Positions 37,335-46,422 of a stretch of 64,000 nucleotides of DNA are shown here, in pieces. This DNA comes from Ideonella margarita (GTDB taxonomy: Bacteria; Pseudomonadota; Gammaproteobacteria; Burkholderiales; Burkholderiaceae_C). Each line of letters opens with the position of its first letter. Position 1 is the first letter of the stretch. The stretch spans positions 196,984 through 260,983 of the forward strand of contig NZ_JBBUTI010000008.1 of the NCBI RefSeq assembly GCF_038066635.1. Reading direction: 5' to 3'. The translations under genes were made by a program, and so were the position numbers. The notes below the pieces were generated by a model. It saw nothing but the letters and a program-made list of their open reading frames with translations, was not told the DNA's origin and ran no database searches.

Positions 37335-38492
37335 TCAGGCGGGGGTGGCTGAAACACCCGCTGGCAAGGCCGAGGCGGGCAATTCGATGCGGGCTTCACA
37401 ACCGCCGGTGGCGGCCGGGCCCAGGCGCAGCTGCGCCAGCGGGCCGAAGGCCTGAGCCAGGCGGGTGCGGGTGTTGCGCAGGCCGAGGTGGGGGCTGGGG
37501 TTGAAGGCGACATTCAATTCGCCCTCGTTCGCCGCCGTCGCGGCAGCCAGACCCGCGGGCAAGCCCGGTCCGTTGTCGGCCACCACGATGTGCAGCGAGC
37601 CGTCGGGCTGGCGCCGTGTGGCCACCAGCACCTCGCCGTCGCGCAGCCGGGCCTGCACGCCATGCTCCACGGCGTTTTCCACCAGCGTCAGCAGCAGGCC
37701 GGGCGGCAGGGCCACGGCGTCGAGGGCGGGGTCGATCTGGAAACGGGCCTGCAGCCGCTCGTCACCCAAGCGCAGCTGCATCACGGCCAGATAGCGGCGG
37801 ACGGCTTCGAGCTCATCGGCCAGGCGCAGCTGGCGGTGCTCGAACAGCGGCAGCGTGGCGCGCAGGTAGCCGGTCAGTGCGTCCAGCAGGCCAGCCGCGC
37901 GGGCATCGCCCGTGGCCACCCAGTGCTGCACCGAGGCCAGCGTGTTGAACAGGAAGTGCGGCTGGATCTGCGCGCTGCCGAGCTGTCGGGCCATCTCGAT
38001 GGCCCTGTCACGCTCGTCGAGTTCGGCCAGCCGCATCACCACGTACTGGTGGCGGTGCACGATGGTGAACCACAAGGCCATCGAGGCCAGGCCGAGCAGG
38101 ATGCCGACGATCAGGCCGGACATCATGTCGCCGCTCACCACCCGGTGCCAGGCGTGGTCGCGCAGCGCGCCCGTGAGGGCGAAGGTCAGCCCTTGAACAG
38201 CGGGCAAGCCGTAGTAGGCCCAGCGGCCGGCGCGGCAGCCCGGGTCTCGCCAGACGGCCCACAGCCCCATCAGGATGACGGACAGATGCAGAACGACGAA
38301 CGCCACCACGGCCATCGGCAGGTTCATCGGCAGGAAGACGCCGAGGATGCCGCCCACCAGCAGCAGGTTGAACAGCACCGCCACCACCACCGACGCCGAG
38401 GGTGGGTCAGGAATGGCGCGGGCCAGCTCGGCCGGTGTGAAGCGGCGCTTCGGCAGCAGCATGAAGATGAGGTGCCAGTCGAGTGTGCGCAT
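37335..38492 (-). CDS. LytS/YehU-type sensor histidine kinase, copy A
   Basis: A 385-residue membrane kinase. Several hydrophobic helices in residues 35-165 form the sensor. The His_kinase box is QIQPHFLFNTLASVQHWV with the phospho-His, followed by the ATPase N-box LLTLVENAVEHGVQAR and the G-box DNGPGLPAGLA. Its ATG shares one base with the stop of the upstream kinase (TGATG), indicating coupled translation. The start at 38492 is preferred to the ORF that continues upstream inside the other gene. Partner: the LytTR regulator directly downstream. Confidence 0.9.
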   Translation of the reverse strand: MRTLDWHLIFMLLPKRRFTPAELARAIPDPPSASVVVAVLFNLLLVGGILGVFLPMNLPMAVVAFVVLHLSVILMGLWAVWRDPGCRAGRWAYYGLPAVQGLTFALTGALRDHAWHRVVSGDMMSGLIVGILLGLASMALWFTIVHRHQYVVMRLAELDERDRAIEMARQLGSAQIQPHFLFNTLASVQHWVATGDARAAGLLDALTGYLRATLPLFEHRQLRLADELEAVRRYLAVMQLRLGDERLQARFQIDPALDAVALPPGLLLTLVENAVEHGVQARLRDGEVLVATRRQPDGSLHIVVADNGPGLPAGLAAATAANEGELNVAFNPSPHLGLRNTRTRLAQAFGPLAQLRLGPAATGGCEARIELPASALPAGVSATPA

Positions 38493-39691
38493 CACGGTGT
38501 CTCCAGGGCCAGGGACCATTGCGCGCGGGCCTCGGTGCGGCCATCGGCCAGCGCCGCGAGGGTGAGTTGCGCAGTGGCGCCATGCAGTCGCGTCAGGCGC
38601 TCGCGGCAGTTGTGCAGGCCCACGCCGGTGGCCTGCTGCGCTGCGGCAGCATCCAGCGGCTGGCCGCTGTTGATCACGCTCAGCCAGGCGGTGTTTGCGG
38701 CGCTGCCCGCCGTCATGCCAGCCGTCACGACGAGTTCTCCGCCATGCAAGGCCGGCGAAATGCCGTGCTCCAGCGCGTTCTCCACCAGCGTCAGCAGCAG
38801 GCCGGGCGGCACCAGCAGCGCATTGGCCGCGGCCGGCAGGTCGATGTGCGTCTGCAGCCGCTCACCCAACCTCGCCTGCTGGATGCGCAGGTAGTCGTGC
38901 AGCATCGCCGCCTCTTCTGCCAGCGTGATGTGCTCACGGGTCATCAGGTCGGTGGAGGCGCGCAGGAAACCAGTCAGGGCGCGCAGCAGCCCGGGGGCGC
39001 GGGCATCGCCGGTGTCCACCCAATGCTGCAGGGCGGCCAGCGTGTTGAAGATGAAGTGCGGCCGGATCTGGGCCTGCAGCAGGCTCAGCCGGGCCTCGGC
39101 CGCAGCGCGGGCGGCCTGGTCGCGCTCACGCACCAGTTGCAGCCGGTCGACCTCAGTCTGCAGCACCTTGCGGCGCGCGCTGGACAGCAGCCACACATAG
39201 AGCACCGTCATCAGCCCCAGCATCAGCTGGAAGGGCGTGGCGGCCCAGATCAGCGGCAGCCACTCCTGCGGCTCAGGCCAGCTGGAGGCCTGCTCGCCCT
39301 GCCGGCGCTGCCACACATAGGCCAGCGTGCTGGCGTAGGTGGCCAGCACCATGAACGCGGCCACTCGCGCCAAGCGGCGGCCGGTGTAGCGCTCGGGCTC
39401 GCGCCAGGCGCGCAAGGTCATCAGCACCAGCGCCGCGCCATAAAACGCCGTGATCAGCAGGGCTGCCAGCCAACTCGCCCCGGAAGCACGCAGGCCCGAC
39501 GCCATGCCCACCAGTCCCCCGGCCAGTCCCACCCAGATGCCGAGGCCCTGGCGGCTCAGCAACACGGCGTCCAGCAGCTGGGCGCGTTGCCGCTGCTCGG
39601 TTGGCCAGCCGGTGCGTCGCTGGTCGGCCCAGGCCAGCAGGCGCGCCCGCAATGCGGCGGCCTGGGTGGATGGGACGGGCGAATCAGTCAT
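38492..39691 (-). CDS. LytS/YehU-type sensor histidine kinase, copy B
   Basis: A 399-residue paralogue of the kinase downstream. Membrane helices lie within about residues 48-185 (LGIWVGLAGGLVGMASGL and others). The His_kinase box is QIRPHFIFNTLAALQHWV, and the ATPase N-box is LLTLVENALEHGISPA. The G-box is weaker (VINSGQPLDA), so ATP binding may differ from copy A. It is the first gene of the operon. Two kinases with one regulator suggest a heterodimer or two inputs. Confidence 0.88.
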   Translation of the reverse strand: MTDSPVPSTQAAALRARLLAWADQRRTGWPTEQRQRAQLLDAVLLSRQGLGIWVGLAGGLVGMASGLRASGASWLAALLITAFYGAALVLMTLRAWREPERYTGRRLARVAAFMVLATYASTLAYVWQRRQGEQASSWPEPQEWLPLIWAATPFQLMLGLMTVLYVWLLSSARRKVLQTEVDRLQLVRERDQAARAAAEARLSLLQAQIRPHFIFNTLAALQHWVDTGDARAPGLLRALTGFLRASTDLMTREHITLAEEAAMLHDYLRIQQARLGERLQTHIDLPAAANALLVPPGLLLTLVENALEHGISPALHGGELVVTAGMTAGSAANTAWLSVINSGQPLDAAAAQQATGVGLHNCRERLTRLHGATAQLTLAALADGRTEARAQWSLALETP

Positions 39692-39818
39692 GGCGCGATT
39701 GTGCAGAGCGTCGCAGCCAGCCCGCCCACCTCGCGGGCGAACAGCGGAACGGGGTGCACGAATGGCGGAAGCGCTGCGTGAATGGCGGGCCGCGGCAGTG
39801 CGGGCACGCCCGGCCCGC

Positions 39819-40580
39819 TCACACCGCGGCGCGGCCCGTGCCGGCCTCGAACACCCGCAGCTCTCCGGGCTCGAAGGCGGTCCAGGGCTCGTCGGTGGTG
39901 AGCGGCTCGGTGGCGATGAGCGCGACGCGGTCGTTCGGCGTGGTGACGCTGGCGAAATCGACCCGCATGTCCTCGTCCTTCAGCGCCACGGGCTGGAAGG
40001 GGTGCCTGCGCTCCAGCCAGTGCAGGCGGGTGGAGGCATGCGCCCACAGCGCCTGGCCGTTCGACAGCAGCATGTTGAACGTGCCGTGGCGGTGCAACTG
40101 CGGCATCAGCTCGGCCAGCGTGCGCGAGAGCTCATCCACGTCCGGCACACCGGCATGGGCCTTGGCCATCTCCTGCATCAACCAGCAGAAGGCGCGTTCG
40201 CTGTCAGTGTCGCCCACCGGCTTGAAGGCCGCATGCAGACGCGGGTTGAAATCCACCAGATTGCCGTTGTGGGCGAACACCCAGTAGCGGCCCCAGAGCT
40301 CGCGCTGGAACGGATGGGTGTTCTCCAGCGACACCACGCCTTGCGTGGCCTTGCGGATGTGGGCGATGACGTGTTCGCTGCGGATGGGCCAGGTCTTCAC
40401 CAGCTGGGCCACGGGCGAAACCCGGGCGCTCTGGTGATCCACGAACAGGCGCACGCCGCGGCCCTCGAAGAAGCCGACGCCAAAGCCGTCCTTGTGCTCG
40501 TCCGCACGCGTGGCCAGCCCGGTGAAGCTGAACATCACATCGGTGGGCGTGTTGGCATTCATGCCCAGCAGCTGACACAT
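39819..40580 (-). CDS. Class II glutamine amidotransferase (YafJ-like)
   Basis: A 253-residue Ntn-type glutaminase domain protein. The second residue is the catalytic Cys (MCQLLGMNAN), exposed once Met is removed. HIRKATQGVVSLENTHPF and YWVFAHNGNLVDF give the Arg and the Asn-Gly pair for glutamine binding and the oxyanion hole. The start at 40580 is fixed by that Cys. No synthetase domain is present, as in YafJ. Acceptor and role unknown. Confidence 0.9.
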   Translation of the reverse strand: MCQLLGMNANTPTDVMFSFTGLATRADEHKDGFGVGFFEGRGVRLFVDHQSARVSPVAQLVKTWPIRSEHVIAHIRKATQGVVSLENTHPFQRELWGRYWVFAHNGNLVDFNPRLHAAFKPVGDTDSERAFCWLMQEMAKAHAGVPDVDELSRTLAELMPQLHRHGTFNMLLSNGQALWAHASTRLHWLERRHPFQPVALKDEDMRVDFASVTTPNDRVALIATEPLTTDEPWTAFEPGELRVFEAGTGRAAV

Positions 40581-40746
40581 GGAAAAAGGGCTCCGCTCAG
40601 GTGATTCGGCAGCCCGCTGGCTGCTGCGGGGCATTGTAGGCAGCGGCGCCACTGGCCGGCCGCTGCCGCACAGGGCTTGATGCGCATCAACGACCGCAAT
40701 GCCGCACAGGCAGACGATGTCCCCATCAACCCACCAAGGAGAAGCG

Positions 40747-41127
40747 ATGTCCCTGTTTCACGCCGTTGTCTGGATGGACCATCAACAAGCGCAGGTGCTG
40801 CAGTTCGACGCCGAGTCGGTGCAGGCGCAGCGCGTCAAGGCACACAGCCACCACCCGCGCCACCACGGCACCGATACCCGCGCGCTGCACGTGTTCTTCG
40901 AGCAGCTCGTCGGTGCGCTGAATGGTGTGCAGGAGGTCTTGCTGGTCGGCCCGGCGGGCGCACCGGAAGAATTCAAGACCTGGGTGGCGCATCACCAGGC
41001 GGCGTTGTTGCCGCGCCTGGTGGGCACCGAGCCGGCCGATCACCCGACCGAAGCCCAGCTGGTGGCGCTGGCGCGGCGCTACTTTCTCAAGTACGACCGG
41101 ATGGCCGGCACGCCCACGCCGATGTGA
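40747..41127 (+). CDS. Small eRF1-domain-like 'translational machinery' protein
   Basis: A 126-residue cytosolic protein. The start MSLFHAVVWMDHQQAQVLQF, the histidine-rich centre (HSHHPRHHG), and the end VGPAGAPEEFKTWVAHH with DHPTEAQLVALARRYFLKYDRM resemble proteobacterial proteins annotated as translational machinery proteins and related to an eRF1/Pelota domain. Such proteins lack the release-factor peptide loop; their function is untested. GGAGA lies about 7 nt before the ATG. It diverges from the amidotransferase gene. Confidence 0.7.
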   Translation: MSLFHAVVWMDHQQAQVLQFDAESVQAQRVKAHSHHPRHHGTDTRALHVFFEQLVGALNGVQEVLLVGPAGAPEEFKTWVAHHQAALLPRLVGTEPADHPTEAQLVALARRYFLKYDRMAGTPTPM

Positions 41128-41164
41128 GGAGCGGGCCGGCCCATGCGAGCCGGCCCGAGGCCCC

Positions 41165-42445
41165 TCAGGCCTTCTTGCGCAGCAGCAGGTGCAGCAGCAC
41201 GGCGCCGAAGGTGGCGCAGCCGATGCCGCCCAGCGCGAAGCCACCGAACTTCAGCGTGAAGTCGCCCGTGCCCAGCACCAGGGTGATGGCGGCGATCAGC
41301 AGGTTGCGGTTCTCGCTGAAGTCGACCTTGTTGTCGACCCAGATCTTGGCGCCGGCCACGGCGATCAGGCCGAACACGACGATCGACACGCCGCCCATCA
41401 CGGCCAGCGGAATCGTCTGGATCAGCGCGCCGAACTTCGGCGAGAAGCCCAGCACCACGGCGATCAGCGCAGCCACCACGAACATCGCGGTGGAGTAGAT
41501 CTTGGTGGCTGCCATCACGCCGATGTTCTCGGCGTAGGTGGTCACGCCCGTGCCGCCGGCAGCGCCCGAGACCATCGTCGCCACGCCGTCGCCCAGGAAG
41601 GCGCGGCCCATGTAGCCGTCGAGGTTCTGGCCGGTCATGGCGCTCACGGCCTTCACGTGGCCGAGGTTTTCAGCGACCAGGATGATGGCCACCGGGGCGA
41701 TCAGCAGCATGGCGTTCACGTCGAACACCGGGCTGGCAAACGCCGGTGCGCCGAACCAGGCCGCGTTGGCGATGCCGCTCAGGTCGATCGGCTTGCCCAG
41801 GCCCAGGCCGTTGGTCAGCACCGCGTAGATCACGGTGGCCATGATCAGGCCCACCAGGATCAGCAGGCGCTGCAGCATGCCGCTGGTGCGCACCGCCACC
41901 AGGCCGACGCTGACGAAGGTGATGACCTGCATCCACTTGTCGAAGTCGGTCGGAGCCATGTTCTTGATCGGCACGCCCGCCAGGTTCAGGCCGATCACGG
42001 CCACCACGGCGCCGGTGACGACCGGCGGCATCAGCGACTCGATCCACTTGGTGCCGATGACCTGCACCAGCAGGCCGATCAGCGCATACACGGCACCGCA
42101 GGCGATGATGCCGCCGAGTGCCACGCCGATGTTGGCATTGGGGCCGGAGCCGCCGTAGCCGCTGGCGGCGATCACCACGCCGATGAAGGCGAAGCTCGAG
42201 CCCAGGTAGCTCGGCACGCGGCCGCCCACCAGGGCGAAGAAGATCAAGGTGCCGACACCCGACATCAGGATCGCCACGTTCGGGTTGAAGCCCATCAGCA
42301 GCGGGGCCAGCACGGTGGCGCCGAACATCGCGATGACGTGCTGCACGCCCATCGCTGCGGTTTGCGGCCACGACAGGCGCTCGTCGGGGGCCACGACGCG
42401 GCCGGGCTCGGCCGCCACTTCACGCCATTTCGGGAACAGGCTCAT
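41165..42445 (-). CDS. NCS2-family uracil/xanthine permease (UraA/RutG-like)
   Basis: A 426-residue nucleobase:proton symporter with about 14 hydrophobic segments. QHVIAMFGATVLAPLLMGF is the typical first helix. Substrate-site motifs are VAENLGHVKAVSAMTGQNL (with the conserved Glu) and GGTGVTTYAENIGVMAATKIYS. This pattern fits UraA/RutG rather than purine-specific members, so uracil or related pyrimidines are the likeliest cargo. GAGGAG lies about 10 nt before the start. Confidence 0.9.
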   Translation of the reverse strand: MSLFPKWREVAAEPGRVVAPDERLSWPQTAAMGVQHVIAMFGATVLAPLLMGFNPNVAILMSGVGTLIFFALVGGRVPSYLGSSFAFIGVVIAASGYGGSGPNANIGVALGGIIACGAVYALIGLLVQVIGTKWIESLMPPVVTGAVVAVIGLNLAGVPIKNMAPTDFDKWMQVITFVSVGLVAVRTSGMLQRLLILVGLIMATVIYAVLTNGLGLGKPIDLSGIANAAWFGAPAFASPVFDVNAMLLIAPVAIILVAENLGHVKAVSAMTGQNLDGYMGRAFLGDGVATMVSGAAGGTGVTTYAENIGVMAATKIYSTAMFVVAALIAVVLGFSPKFGALIQTIPLAVMGGVSIVVFGLIAVAGAKIWVDNKVDFSENRNLLIAAITLVLGTGDFTLKFGGFALGGIGCATFGAVLLHLLLRKKA

Positions 42446-42471
42446 GGTTGTTGTCTCCTCGGGAAAAACTC

Positions 42472-42510
42472 GAAAAAAGGCCCCGGCACAGCGAGCGCTG
42501 CACCGGGGCC
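42472..42510 (-). terminator. Rho-independent terminator of the peptide ABC operon
   Basis: On the minus strand GGCCCCGG-TG-CAGCG (42510-42496) pairs with CGCTG-TG-CCGGGGCC (42493-42479), followed by TTTTTT (42478-42473). It lies 16 nt after the stop of the ATP-binding gene. Confidence 0.88.
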
Positions 42511-42525
42511 TGCAGAGGGGCAGCG

Positions 42526-44247
42526 TCAGGCGGCAGCGCTTGCAGCAGGTTGCCAGCCGCGGGGCACGGCACCGATCAGGCGCTTGGTGTAGGCCTGCTT
42601 GGGCGCATGAAGAATCTCTTCCACGCCGGCTTGCTCCACCACCTCGCCGTCCTTCATCACCAGCACTTCATCGGAGATGAAGCGCACCACCGCCAGGTCA
42701 TGGCTGATGAAGATGTAGGACAGGCCAAGCTCGTCCTGCAGGTCCTTCAGCAGGTTCAGCACCTGCGCCTGCACCGACACGTCGAGCGCGCTGACCGACT
42801 CGTCCAGCACCAGCACTTCGGGGTTCAGGGTCAGGCAGCGGGCAATCGCCACGCGCTGACGCTGGCCGCCCGAGAACTCGTGCGGGTACTTGCCGAACGC
42901 GCGGTCGTCCAGGCCCACCTTCACCAGCAGCTCGCGGGCGCGCTGTTCGCGCTCGGTGTCGTCTTGGCCAATGTTGTGGATGCGCATGGGCTCGATCAGC
43001 GCCTGGCCGATCGTGAAGCGCGGGTTCAGCGACGCATACGGGTTCTGGAAGACGATCTGGATGCGGCGGCGCATCGCCTGGCGCTCGGCCGGGCTGAGCT
43101 TGAGCAGGTTCTTGCCGTCGAACAGCACTTCGCCAGCGGTCGGCTCATGCAGGCGCAGCAGCGTCAGGCCCATCGTCGTCTTGCCGGAGCCGGATTCGCC
43201 CACCACGCCCAGCGTGTAGCCCTTGCGCAGCTTGAAGTTCACGTCGCGCACGGCCTTGAACTCGCGCTGGCCGAACAGGCCCTGCTTGATGAAGAAGCTC
43301 TTGGCGAGCGACTTCACTTCCAGCACCACGGGGGCGTCGGGGTCCTTGGCCTTGACGTCGGTGCGCGCCTGGCGGCCTTCGATGTGATCGTCGATCACCA
43401 TCAGCCGGGCCGGGTTGTTCTCCAGGCTCGGGCGGCAGGCCAGCAGGGCGCGGGTGTACGGGTCTTTCGGGGCGCTGAACATGTCACCGGTCGGGCCGGC
43501 TTCACGGATGGTGCCATGGCGCATCACCACCACCTGGTCGGCGATTTCACCCACCAGGCCCAGGTCATGGCTGATGAACAGCACCGACAGGCCCAGGCGC
43601 TGCTTCAGGCTGGCCAGCAGCTCGATGATCTGGCGCTGGATGGTCACGTCGAGCGCCGTGGTCGGCTCATCGGCGATCAGCAGCTTGGGCTCGCAGGTCA
43701 GCGCCATGGCGATCATGACGCGCTGCTGCTGGCCACCCGACAACTCGTGCGGGTAGGCCTTCATGCGGCGCGCCGGCTCCGGAATGCCAACCTCGTTCAG
43801 CAGGGCTTCGGCACGGGCGAATGCCGCCTTGCGCGACAGGCCCATGTGGGTGATCAGCGGCTCGGCGAGCTGCTGGCCCACGGTGAACACCGGGTTGAGC
43901 GAGGACATCGGGTCTTGAAAGACGCATGCGATGTCGCGGCCACGCATGGCCCGCAATTCCGCCTTGCTCAGGCCGATCATGTCGCGGCCGTTCCAGAGGA
44001 TCTGGCCGCTGCGCTCGGCGTTGTCGGGCAGCAGGTTCACGATCGACATGGCCGTGACGCTCTTGCCCGAGCCCGATTCGCCCACCAGGGCCACCGTGCT
44101 GTTGGCGGGGATGTCGAAGCTGACGCTGTCTGCGCCGCGGCCGACCGCTTCCGCGCGCTGCACGACACCGTTGACGGTGCCCATGCGGAACGCGACCTTC
44201 AGATTGCGGATGCTCAGCAGCATGCCCGCCTTGTCTTGGGAATTCAT
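42526..44247 (-). CDS. Dipeptide/oligopeptide ABC transporter ATP-binding protein, two fused ABC domains (YejF-like)
   Basis: A 573-residue cytoplasmic ATPase with two complete nucleotide-binding domains. First domain: Walker A VGESGSGKSV, signature LSGGQQQRVM, Walker B LLIADEPTTALD. Second: Walker A VGESGSGKTT, signature FSGGQRQRVA, Walker B VLVLDESVSALD. An oligopeptide-type C-terminal extension ends each half. It starts at 44247, 6 nt after the permease stop, last in a permease-permease-ATPase operon. The fusion is like YejF/GsiA. Confidence 0.93.
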   Translation of the reverse strand: MNSQDKAGMLLSIRNLKVAFRMGTVNGVVQRAEAVGRGADSVSFDIPANSTVALVGESGSGKSVTAMSIVNLLPDNAERSGQILWNGRDMIGLSKAELRAMRGRDIACVFQDPMSSLNPVFTVGQQLAEPLITHMGLSRKAAFARAEALLNEVGIPEPARRMKAYPHELSGGQQQRVMIAMALTCEPKLLIADEPTTALDVTIQRQIIELLASLKQRLGLSVLFISHDLGLVGEIADQVVVMRHGTIREAGPTGDMFSAPKDPYTRALLACRPSLENNPARLMVIDDHIEGRQARTDVKAKDPDAPVVLEVKSLAKSFFIKQGLFGQREFKAVRDVNFKLRKGYTLGVVGESGSGKTTMGLTLLRLHEPTAGEVLFDGKNLLKLSPAERQAMRRRIQIVFQNPYASLNPRFTIGQALIEPMRIHNIGQDDTEREQRARELLVKVGLDDRAFGKYPHEFSGGQRQRVAIARCLTLNPEVLVLDESVSALDVSVQAQVLNLLKDLQDELGLSYIFISHDLAVVRFISDEVLVMKDGEVVEQAGVEEILHAPKQAYTKRLIGAVPRGWQPAASAAA

Positions 44248-44253
44248 GGTGCT

Positions 44254-45303
44254 TTACTCCAGGCCGCGCAGTTTCGGGTCGAGCGCGTCACGCCAGGCGT
44301 CAGCCATCAGCGAGAACGCGGTCACAAACACCGCCATGAAGGCGGTTGCAGCGGCGAGCTGCCACCAGTGGCCCAGGATCAGTTCAGCCTGCGCTTCGGC
44401 CAGCATCGTGCCCCAGCTCACCTGGTCGACCGGCACGCCCAGGCCCAGGTACGACAGGATCACTTCGCTCTTGATGAAGCCCACCACCATCAGCGACATG
44501 CGCACCAGGATGACGTGGCTGATGTTCGGCAGGATGTGCAGGAACATGCGCGACGAGGCCGAGGCACCGATCGCTTCAGCGGCACGCACGTATTCACGCG
44601 CGCTGTGCTTCATGAACTCGGCACGCACCTGGCGATACAGGCTGGTCCAGCCGACCAGGCCCAGGATCATCACCACCGTGCCGATGCCCCGGCCGAACAC
44701 TGCCGCGAAGGCGAAGATCAGCAGGATGTCGGGGATGGCGGTGAAGACGTTGTAGAGCCACTCCAGGAAGTCGCCGACCTTGCCGCCGAAGAAGCCGGCC
44801 AGCGCACCCAGCACCGTGCCGATCAGCGTGGCCACCAAGGCCGCGAGCACACCCACGAACACCGAGATCTCGGTGCCCTTGATGGCCTTGTCGAGCACGT
44901 CGCGGCCCATGCGGTCAGCGCCCAGCGGCAGCGTCTGCGCCTTGGGCACTTCGGTGGTCTTGTAGGCCTTGGCCTTCTCGGCCCATTCGGCGTAACGCGG
45001 CGCCAGCGGGTCCACGCTGGTCAGGTCCACGTTCGGGCCGGTGGTGGCGTCTGCCGGGCCGCTGGCCTCGGCGGCTGCGGGGCCCATGAAGGTCGGCGGG
45101 GCATTCGCCACGCCCACTTCGGCCTGCCAGTTCTTGGCCACCAGGCCCAGCGCTGCCAGCGCGATGACGGATAGGAAGCCCGCCACGACGATCATCGACA
45201 CCAGGCCGACGCGGTCGCGCTTGAAGCGGCGCCACGCGGCCTGCCAGACCCCTTCGGACCGCTCAATCTTGGCGGCCGGTACTGCATTCATCACTGCGCT
45301 CAT
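44254..45303 (-). CDS. Peptide ABC transporter permease (DppC/YejE-like)
   Basis: A 349-residue inner-membrane permease with an N-terminal cytoplasmic stretch (WQAAWRRFKRDRVGLVSMIV), a periplasmic insertion and five further helices. The EAA loop is EYVRAAEAIGASASSRMFLHILPN, which docks on the ATPase. The C-terminal LGLGVPVDQVSWGTMLAEAQ is typical of DppC. Its ATG overlaps the previous permease stop by 4 nt (ATGA at 45300-45303). Confidence 0.93.
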   Translation of the reverse strand: MSAVMNAVPAAKIERSEGVWQAAWRRFKRDRVGLVSMIVVAGFLSVIALAALGLVAKNWQAEVGVANAPPTFMGPAAAEASGPADATTGPNVDLTSVDPLAPRYAEWAEKAKAYKTTEVPKAQTLPLGADRMGRDVLDKAIKGTEISVFVGVLAALVATLIGTVLGALAGFFGGKVGDFLEWLYNVFTAIPDILLIFAFAAVFGRGIGTVVMILGLVGWTSLYRQVRAEFMKHSAREYVRAAEAIGASASSRMFLHILPNISHVILVRMSLMVVGFIKSEVILSYLGLGVPVDQVSWGTMLAEAQAELILGHWWQLAAATAFMAVFVTAFSLMADAWRDALDPKLRGLE

Positions 45304-46238
45304 TTCAGCACCACCCGCGGGTCAACGACCTTGTACATCAGGTCGGTGCCCAGATTGATCAACATCGTCAGCACGGCCAGGTAGACCGTGGCGGCCTGGA
45401 TGACGGGGTAGTCGCTGCGGTTCACCGCCAGCAACACCTCGCGGCCCAGGCCCGGGATGGAGAAGAACACCTCGATCAGGAACGAGCCGACAAAAATGCC
45501 CGGCAGCGCCAGACCGACGTTGGTCAGGATGGGGATCAGCGCATTGCGCAGCACATGCTTGAACAGCACCGTGCCCTCGCCCAGGCCCTTGGCCCGCGCG
45601 GTGCGCACGTAGTCCTGGCCCAGCTCGTCGAGGAAGAAGCTGCGGTAGAGGCGCGTTTGCGGCGACAGGCCCACCGCCACGGCGAGCATCACCGGCAGCG
45701 GGCAGAAGACCAGCAGGTTGGTCAGGGTGGAATCGCTCCAGCCCTGCACCGGGAACCAGCCGAGCTGGAAGCCGAACACGTACTGGCCCAGGATGACGTA
45801 GACCAGGAAGGAGATCGACAGCGCCACGGTGGTGACCACCATGATGGTGCGGTCGGTCAGTGAGCCGCGCACATAAGCCACGCCCAGGGCGATGGGCACC
45901 GCCAGCAGCGTGTCGAGCAGCAGGATGGGCGTCATCACGGTCAGCGTGGCCGGCATGCGGCTTGCAAACAGGTGTGACACCTGCTCATTCGTGGCCCAAC
46001 TCTTGCCCCAATCAAACGTGACGATCTGCTTGACGAAGATCCACAGCTGGAACCACCACGGCTCATCCAGACCCAACTGCTGCCGGATGGCGGCGATCTG
46101 GGCCTGGTTGGCGTTCTGGCCGGCCAGCAAAACGGCAGGATCACTGCCGAAGAATTTGAAGAGCACGAACACCAGCAAGATGACCCCGATCAGGGTGGGC
46201 ACCATCTGCCAGAGACGTCGTATCAGGTAGGCAAGCAT
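45300..46238 (-). CDS. Peptide ABC transporter permease (DppB/YejB-like)
   Basis: A 312-residue inner-membrane permease. The start MLAYLIRRLWQMVPTLIGVI and the FFGSDPAVLL segment are typical of the DppB/YejB group. The EAA loop is DYVRTARAKGLGEGTVLFKHVLRN, followed by PGIFVGSFLIEVFFSIPGLG. First gene of the operon. The upstream frame to 46562 lies antisense to the divergent binding-protein gene and was trimmed. Confidence 0.93.
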   Translation of the reverse strand: MLAYLIRRLWQMVPTLIGVILLVFVLFKFFGSDPAVLLAGQNANQAQIAAIRQQLGLDEPWWFQLWIFVKQIVTFDWGKSWATNEQVSHLFASRMPATLTVMTPILLLDTLLAVPIALGVAYVRGSLTDRTIMVVTTVALSISFLVYVILGQYVFGFQLGWFPVQGWSDSTLTNLLVFCPLPVMLAVAVGLSPQTRLYRSFFLDELGQDYVRTARAKGLGEGTVLFKHVLRNALIPILTNVGLALPGIFVGSFLIEVFFSIPGLGREVLLAVNRSDYPVIQAATVYLAVLTMLINLGTDLMYKVVDPRVVLK

Positions 46239-46422
46239 GAGGCTGACGACACGGTTGAGCCCCGAAGCGCTTGTGGCGCAAGGGCGGGAATTTTCAGAAT
46301 GCGCGAGTGTAGGCGCTGCGCGAGAGGCCCCCGGCTTATCGCAAACCCCGTGCCAGGGCTGGCCGTGGGTGCATGGCGGGCCGGATAGACTGCGCGCATC
46401 GCAACCTTTGCTGAAACGGCAC

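Noticed and set aside
42448..45174. Long plus-strand frame of 908 codons
   Set aside because: It runs antisense through a well-supported ATPase and a permease and has low-complexity, His/Gln/Arg-rich translation typical of a high-G+C shadow frame.
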